Of a stretch of DNA of 64,000 bases, positions 60,724-64,000 are shown in pieces (the first letter of the stretch is position 1; the number at the start of each line of letters is the position of its first letter). A model generated the notes under the pieces. The model did not search any database. It was not told the origin of the DNA and was given only the letters and a program-made list of their open reading frames with translations. The stretch comes from Micavibrio_B sp964633355 (GTDB lineage Bacteria > Pseudomonadota > Alphaproteobacteria > Micavibrionales > Micavibrionaceae), in the NCBI GenBank assembly GCA_964633355.1, contig CAZWGO010000010.1, positions 1 to 64,000 of the forward strand. Direction: 5' to 3'. The position numbers and the translations under genes are program-made.

Positions 60724-61877
60724 GACTCGGCTTTGATGGTGATTTCGATTTCCGGCAAATTCGTTGCATCGGTGATAACAGGAGATACTTTCTCCGGCGT
60801 TTTATAAAAATCGCTGTTCTTGTATTTCTGAATTGCAAAGCCAATCAAAACGCTGACGATCGCCGCAACCGGAATTGCCATGAGCATACCTGTAAGTCCC
60901 ACCAGCGAACCGCCGGCCATCAAGGCAAAAATAATCCAGAGCGGGTGAAGGCCTACGCTATCACCGATCAGTTTCGGTGTGATAAAATTACCTTCGATAA
61001 ATTGTCCGGCAAAAAAGATGACAGCAATCGTTGCAACATAGGACATCTCTCCATCTGTCTGAAGTGCCGCGACGCCAACACTGGCGAGCAATCCTATCGT
61101 CGAGCCAACATAAGGTATAATCGACAGCAACCCTGTCGTCAGCCCGATCAAGGCCCCGTATTCAAGCCCCGCTATACTTAAAGCAATAGCGTACATAACA
61201 CCCAGGATCAGACACACCGACAACTGTCCGCGAATAAAGCCGGAGATTTTGCGGTCGATCTGGTCTAGCAGGGAATTGATAGTAGATTTATGCGCTTTCG
61301 GTATCAAATTATGAACGAAGCCGGTGATGCGCGGCCAGTCTTTCATCATAAAGTAAGCCACTATGGGAATCAGCAAAGCAGCCGTTACAAAACCTACAAT
61401 GGCCGAGCCCCCCATCATTAAGCCAGCCGCTACGCCACCGACAACTTTCTGGCTCATCTGTAATGTCTTGCCGATATCTTCCTCAATGCTTTCATGCATT
61501 TTATCCATGAAATCAAAGCCGGTCCGCTGTTCAAGCACAGCCATGCGGCTTTGCAGGACACTTGATATACGCTGGGTATATTGAGGAAGATTGGAAATAA
61601 ACTCGCCTAATTCACGCACCAGAAGCGGCGCGGAAATCGCGATCAGTATAATGATGAACAAAGAAAAGGCACTTAAGATCAAAAGCGCCGCCACCCATCT
61701 TTTCATCCCTTTTTGTCCGAGAATACGAACCAGCGGATTTAAGAGATAGGCGATGATCGCCCCGACAACGAACGGCAATAAAATGCCATTGAACAAAACA
61801 ATCAAACCAATAAATACCGCCCCTAGAAAGAGCCAGAACATGGCTTGGGCGTTAAAGAAAGATAATTTCTGGTTCAT
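60720..61877 (-). CDS. AI-2E family (PerM/TqsA-like) membrane protein
   Basis: A 385-residue polytopic inner-membrane protein. It opens with paired hydrophobic segments (about 10-80), and a cytoplasmic or periplasmic helical domain (about 90-150, ISNLPQYTQRISSVLQSRM). The C-terminal part carries the family landmarks GVMYAIALSIAGLEYGALIGLTTGLLSIIPYVGSTIG (read as ALIGLTTGLLSIIPYVGS), VIFFAGQFIEGNFITPKLIGDSVGLHP and PLWIIFALMAGGSLVGLTGMLMAIPVAA (in pieces). Function is unknown; it is commonly next to purM and hdaA in alphaproteobacteria. It overlaps both neighbours by 4 bases. Confidence 0.9.
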   Translation of the reverse strand: MNQKLSFFNAQAMFWLFLGAVFIGLIVLFNGILLPFVVGAIIAYLLNPLVRILGQKGMKRWVAALLILSAFSLFIIILIAISAPLLVRELGEFISNLPQYTQRISSVLQSRMAVLEQRTGFDFMDKMHESIEEDIGKTLQMSQKVVGGVAAGLMMGGSAIVGFVTAALLIPIVAYFMMKDWPRITGFVHNLIPKAHKSTINSLLDQIDRKISGFIRGQLSVCLILGVMYAIALSIAGLEYGALIGLTTGLLSIIPYVGSTIGLLASVGVAALQTDGEMSYVATIAVIFFAGQFIEGNFITPKLIGDSVGLHPLWIIFALMAGGSLVGLTGMLMAIPVAAIVSVLIGFAIQKYKNSDFYKTPEKVSPVITDATNLPEIEITIKAES

Positions 61878-63037
61878 CGTGAATATCCCACTGGGTTCGT
61901 TTTAATCAGATTATATTCGCCCGGCCCTGTCGATTGAAGCGACATCCCTCTGGCCGATAGCGCGCTGGTCAATGCCATCCAGTCGCTATAGGTGAATTCC
62001 ATCGCAGCCTGATTGGTTGCAAGAGATGTTATGCGGATGGATTTAAGCGGCGGGATACCATTTAAAGACCGGCGCATCGAAAGCCAGTCCGCCATCGTAT
62101 TAAAACGGGCCGTTGCTTTGATATATCCCGCTTGTGGCGTGTACGGTGCGGCCTGCGGCGCAGGGGCGGATTGCGTTATCATTTCCGCCGCCAGCGCCGG
62201 ATCGACATAGAATTCCTGATTTTTCCAGTTCCCCGTCATGATCGTTTTAACTTGAGGAATGGCATTAGCCAAAAGCTCTCCCAATCTTTTTGCGCGGCCT
62301 GCGGGAACAGGCAGTGACTGAACAAGCTCTACCCTGCCGCGATCGGTGCGATAGATATCGACTTTCAGTATATTCGTGGCGGTCTGATCAAAAACCGCCG
62401 ATACAATGGCAACATCATAAACATTGTATCTTGATTTTATGCGCTTGATGCTGGACTGGGCGAATTTTTGTGGATCGGTCTCACGCAAATCCATCGTGTC
62501 GGAGACATTTCCTTGCGGAACGACAAGGTTTGAATCCGCATCGGCTTGTTTTTGCCATGCCTGGAGCCAAGGATTTTTCTTTATATCCCATAGGGCCAGC
62601 GCGCCGTTCTGGCTGAAAGCAGGAATGATGAGAAGTTTCTGTCCGTTGGTATTCTCTGATGCAAAATCTCCAATTGGACCATGGCCGAAGAAGCGGCTCA
62701 CTGAGGCGGGCTTGAAACGGAAAATATAAGTTCCTAAATATCTTCTTTTAGATAGCTGTTCGCTGGTAATTTCAAAATCGGACACCATTCCGGCGATGAC
62801 GGAAGAATCCGGCGGTATAAAGCCCGCCACCTGATCCGGTGACAAAAACCTTTCCGACAGCATTTTAAACGCTTTTTCTTGCGCCGCTGAAAAAGCCTGA
62901 TTTCTTGCCTTTACAGAACTTTCAGCCACGATATCGACTTTGACATCATGGACGACATAGGCCGGATTGGTCTGGGCAAACGCCAAAACCGGTAGCCAGA
63001 TCAGCATAAAAAGTAAAATCGGGACTGTACGAAACAT
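61874..63037 (-). CDS. DUF2066 domain protein with signal peptide
   Basis: A 387-residue exported protein. The signal peptide ends near residue 22 (VLAFAQ). The mature protein begins YVVHDVKVDIVAESSVKARNQAFSAAQEKAF, then LSERFLSPDQ, both part of the DUF2066 pattern (read as two short motifs). The second half is beta-rich, with a Pro/Ala-rich hinge (about 285-300, SAPAPQAAPYTP). It has no membrane segment beyond the signal, so it is probably periplasmic. The family has no established function known to me. Coupled to PerM by a 4-base overlap and divergent from purM. Confidence 0.83.
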   Translation of the reverse strand: MFRTVPILLFMLIWLPVLAFAQTNPAYVVHDVKVDIVAESSVKARNQAFSAAQEKAFKMLSERFLSPDQVAGFIPPDSSVIAGMVSDFEITSEQLSKRRYLGTYIFRFKPASVSRFFGHGPIGDFASENTNGQKLLIIPAFSQNGALALWDIKKNPWLQAWQKQADADSNLVVPQGNVSDTMDLRETDPQKFAQSSIKRIKSRYNVYDVAIVSAVFDQTATNILKVDIYRTDRGRVELVQSLPVPAGRAKRLGELLANAIPQVKTIMTGNWKNQEFYVDPALAAEMITQSAPAPQAAPYTPQAGYIKATARFNTMADWLSMRRSLNGIPPLKSIRITSLATNQAAMEFTYSDWMALTSALSARGMSLQSTGPGEYNLIKTNPVGYSR

Positions 63038-63097
63038 GGTAAAAATTCTAAAGAAGAGTTGAATTCCGTTTTATAGCTCGGGAAAGGCTTTCTTTCA

Positions 63098-64000
63098 ATG
63101 AAACTAAATGCTTATGAGGCCGCAGGCGTCAATATAGATGCCGGGAACGAATTGGTCGAAAAGATCAAGCCCGCTGCCAAATCCACCAAAAGAAGCGGTG
63201 TTATGGGCGGATTAGGCGGATTTGGCGCCTTATTCGATGTAAAAGCAGCAGGTTATAAGGATCCCGTGCTAGTTTCCGCCACGGATGGCGTTGGGACCAA
63301 GCTCAAAATTGCCATCGATTCAGGACTGCATGACACGGTCGGCATCGATTTAGTTGCCATGTGCGTTAATGATTTGATCGTTCAGGGAGCCGAGCCTCTC
63401 TTTTTCCTCGATTATTTTGCCAGCGGAAAGTTAGAGGTCGAGACAGCCTCGCGGGTCATCACTGGAATCGCCGAAGGCTGTAAACAGGCCAATTGCGCCT
63501 TGATCGGCGGCGAGACAGCCGAAATGCCGGGTATGTATCATGGCGGCGATTACGACCTCGCTGGATTTTCAGTCGGCGCTGTCGAACGCGAAAAAATACT
63601 GACAGGTCAAAACATCAAAACAGGCGATATCGTTTACGGCCTGTCCTCAAGCGGCGTTCATTCCAACGGGTTTTCACTTGTTCGCAAAATCATTAGCGAT
63701 ACGAATACGAAACTCGATGCACCTTGCCCCTATGAAGATGGTAAAACTTTAGCACAGGCTCTTATCACGCCGACACGCATCTATGTGAAAGCGCTGATGA
63801 ATATTTTAAAAGAAACATCGTTGATCAAAGGACTGTCGCATATCACGGGCGGCGGCCTTCTCGAAAATATTCCGCGCGTTTTACCGGACGGTCTTGGTGT
63901 AAAACTGGACGCCGCTAAATGGGAGTTACTGCCTGTTTTCAAATGGCTTAAAAAAAGCGCGGCGATTTCCAATCATGATCTGGCGCGTACACTTAATTGC
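63098..64000 (+). CDS. purM: Phosphoribosylformylglycinamidine cyclo-ligase PurM, partial
   Basis: Purine biosynthesis enzyme that closes the imidazole ring to form AIR. The frame is open from the ATG at 63098 to the window end, 301 codons, of about 350 expected. Family motifs visible: SGVMGGLGGFGALFD near residue 37, VSATDGVGTKLKIAI near 63, the acidic VAMCVNDLIVQGAEPLFFLDY (in pieces), IGGETAEMPGMYHGGDYDLAGFSVG (in pieces), GLSSSGVHSNGFSLVR and ITGGGLLENIPRVLP. Only the C-terminal end is missing. A purine-rich GGAAAGG stands 12 bases upstream. Divergent from DUF2066. Confidence 0.97.
   Translation, partial: MKLNAYEAAGVNIDAGNELVEKIKPAAKSTKRSGVMGGLGGFGALFDVKAAGYKDPVLVSATDGVGTKLKIAIDSGLHDTVGIDLVAMCVNDLIVQGAEPLFFLDYFASGKLEVETASRVITGIAEGCKQANCALIGGETAEMPGMYHGGDYDLAGFSVGAVEREKILTGQNIKTGDIVYGLSSSGVHSNGFSLVRKIISDTNTKLDAPCPYEDGKTLAQALITPTRIYVKALMNILKETSLIKGLSHITGGGLLENIPRVLPDGLGVKLDAAKWELLPVFKWLKKSAAISNHDLARTLNC

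Noticed and set aside
1..64000. CRISPR array, prophage, insertion sequence or tRNA genes
   Set aside because: No regularly spaced direct repeats, transposase or phage structural genes, or cloverleaf sequences were seen on either strand.

Overview
The window is chromosomal DNA from an alphaproteobacterium. The evidence is the divK-pleD pair, an EipB (DUF1849) protein, an HdaA-type DnaA-related protein, sdhCDAB, the order pyrB-plsY-dprA-topA, and the neighbourhood purM / DUF2066 / PerM / hdaA / rnd / aspS. A Micavibrio-like lineage is possible but cannot be shown from sequence alone. The genome is compact: many neighbours share 4-base ATGA overlaps, and several convergent genes overlap at their 3' ends. 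I saw no rRNA, tRNA, CRISPR array, transposase or prophage.

Layout. (1) 1-10.1 kb, minus strand: the division and cell wall (dcw) cluster mraZ-rsmH-ftsL-ftsI-murE-murF-mraY-murD-ftsW, with ftsW cut by the window edge. A candidate promoter with TGGG repeats at 10-base spacing lies upstream of mraZ. (2) 10.3-12.0 kb: a divergent, unrecognised 547-residue protein that may be leaderless. (3) 12.0-12.4 kb: a gap with a composite repeat found again, in the same internal order, at 52.5-53.1 kb. (4) 12.4-18.7 kb, minus strand: RNase P RNA, an AmpD-like amidase, an MFS transporter, a DUF1761 protein and sdhBADC. (5) 18.7-25.8 kb: an A/T-rich surface polysaccharide island with two methyltransferases, two GT2 and two GT4 glycosyltransferases, a UDP-glucuronate-epimerase-like enzyme and the remnant of a flippase. 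(6) 25.9-31.1 kb: a Tat-type MsrB, an EF-hand / ECF sigma / small membrane protein operon, asd and a hybrid histidine kinase. (7) 31.1-41.9 kb: a type IVb (R64-like) pilus or related secretion machine, with two pilin-like proteins, PilO-like, PilR/GspF and PilQ/GspE proteins, a three-repeat ASH protein ending in a PilP-like domain, a lipoprotein secretin, a response regulator and a divergent prepilin peptidase.

(8) 41.9-52.4 kb, mostly plus strand: a class III CoA-transferase, pyrB, plsY, dprA, topA, queH, rnr, a possible Fe(II)/2-oxoglutarate oxygenase (minus) and rpmG. (9) 52.4-53.1 kb: a repeat-rich gap with a terminator, two REP-like palindromes and the second composite repeat. (10) 53.1-57.0 kb: pleD, divK and eipB, then a gap that looks like a small RNA gene. 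It has a sigma-54-type promoter, a hairpin with CCTCCTCCC in its loop and a strong terminator-like hairpin, immediately before a leaderless-looking GGDEF gene. (11) 57-64 kb: aspS, rnd, hdaA, an AI-2E/PerM family protein, a DUF2066 protein and the start of purM.

The strongest candidates for something undescribed are the putative sigma-54-linked small RNA at 56.04-56.18 kb, the type IVb pilus cluster with its ASH-PilP fusion and pilins lacking Glu5, and the EF-hand / ECF sigma operon. All coordinates and motifs were read by eye; no database search or folding program was run.
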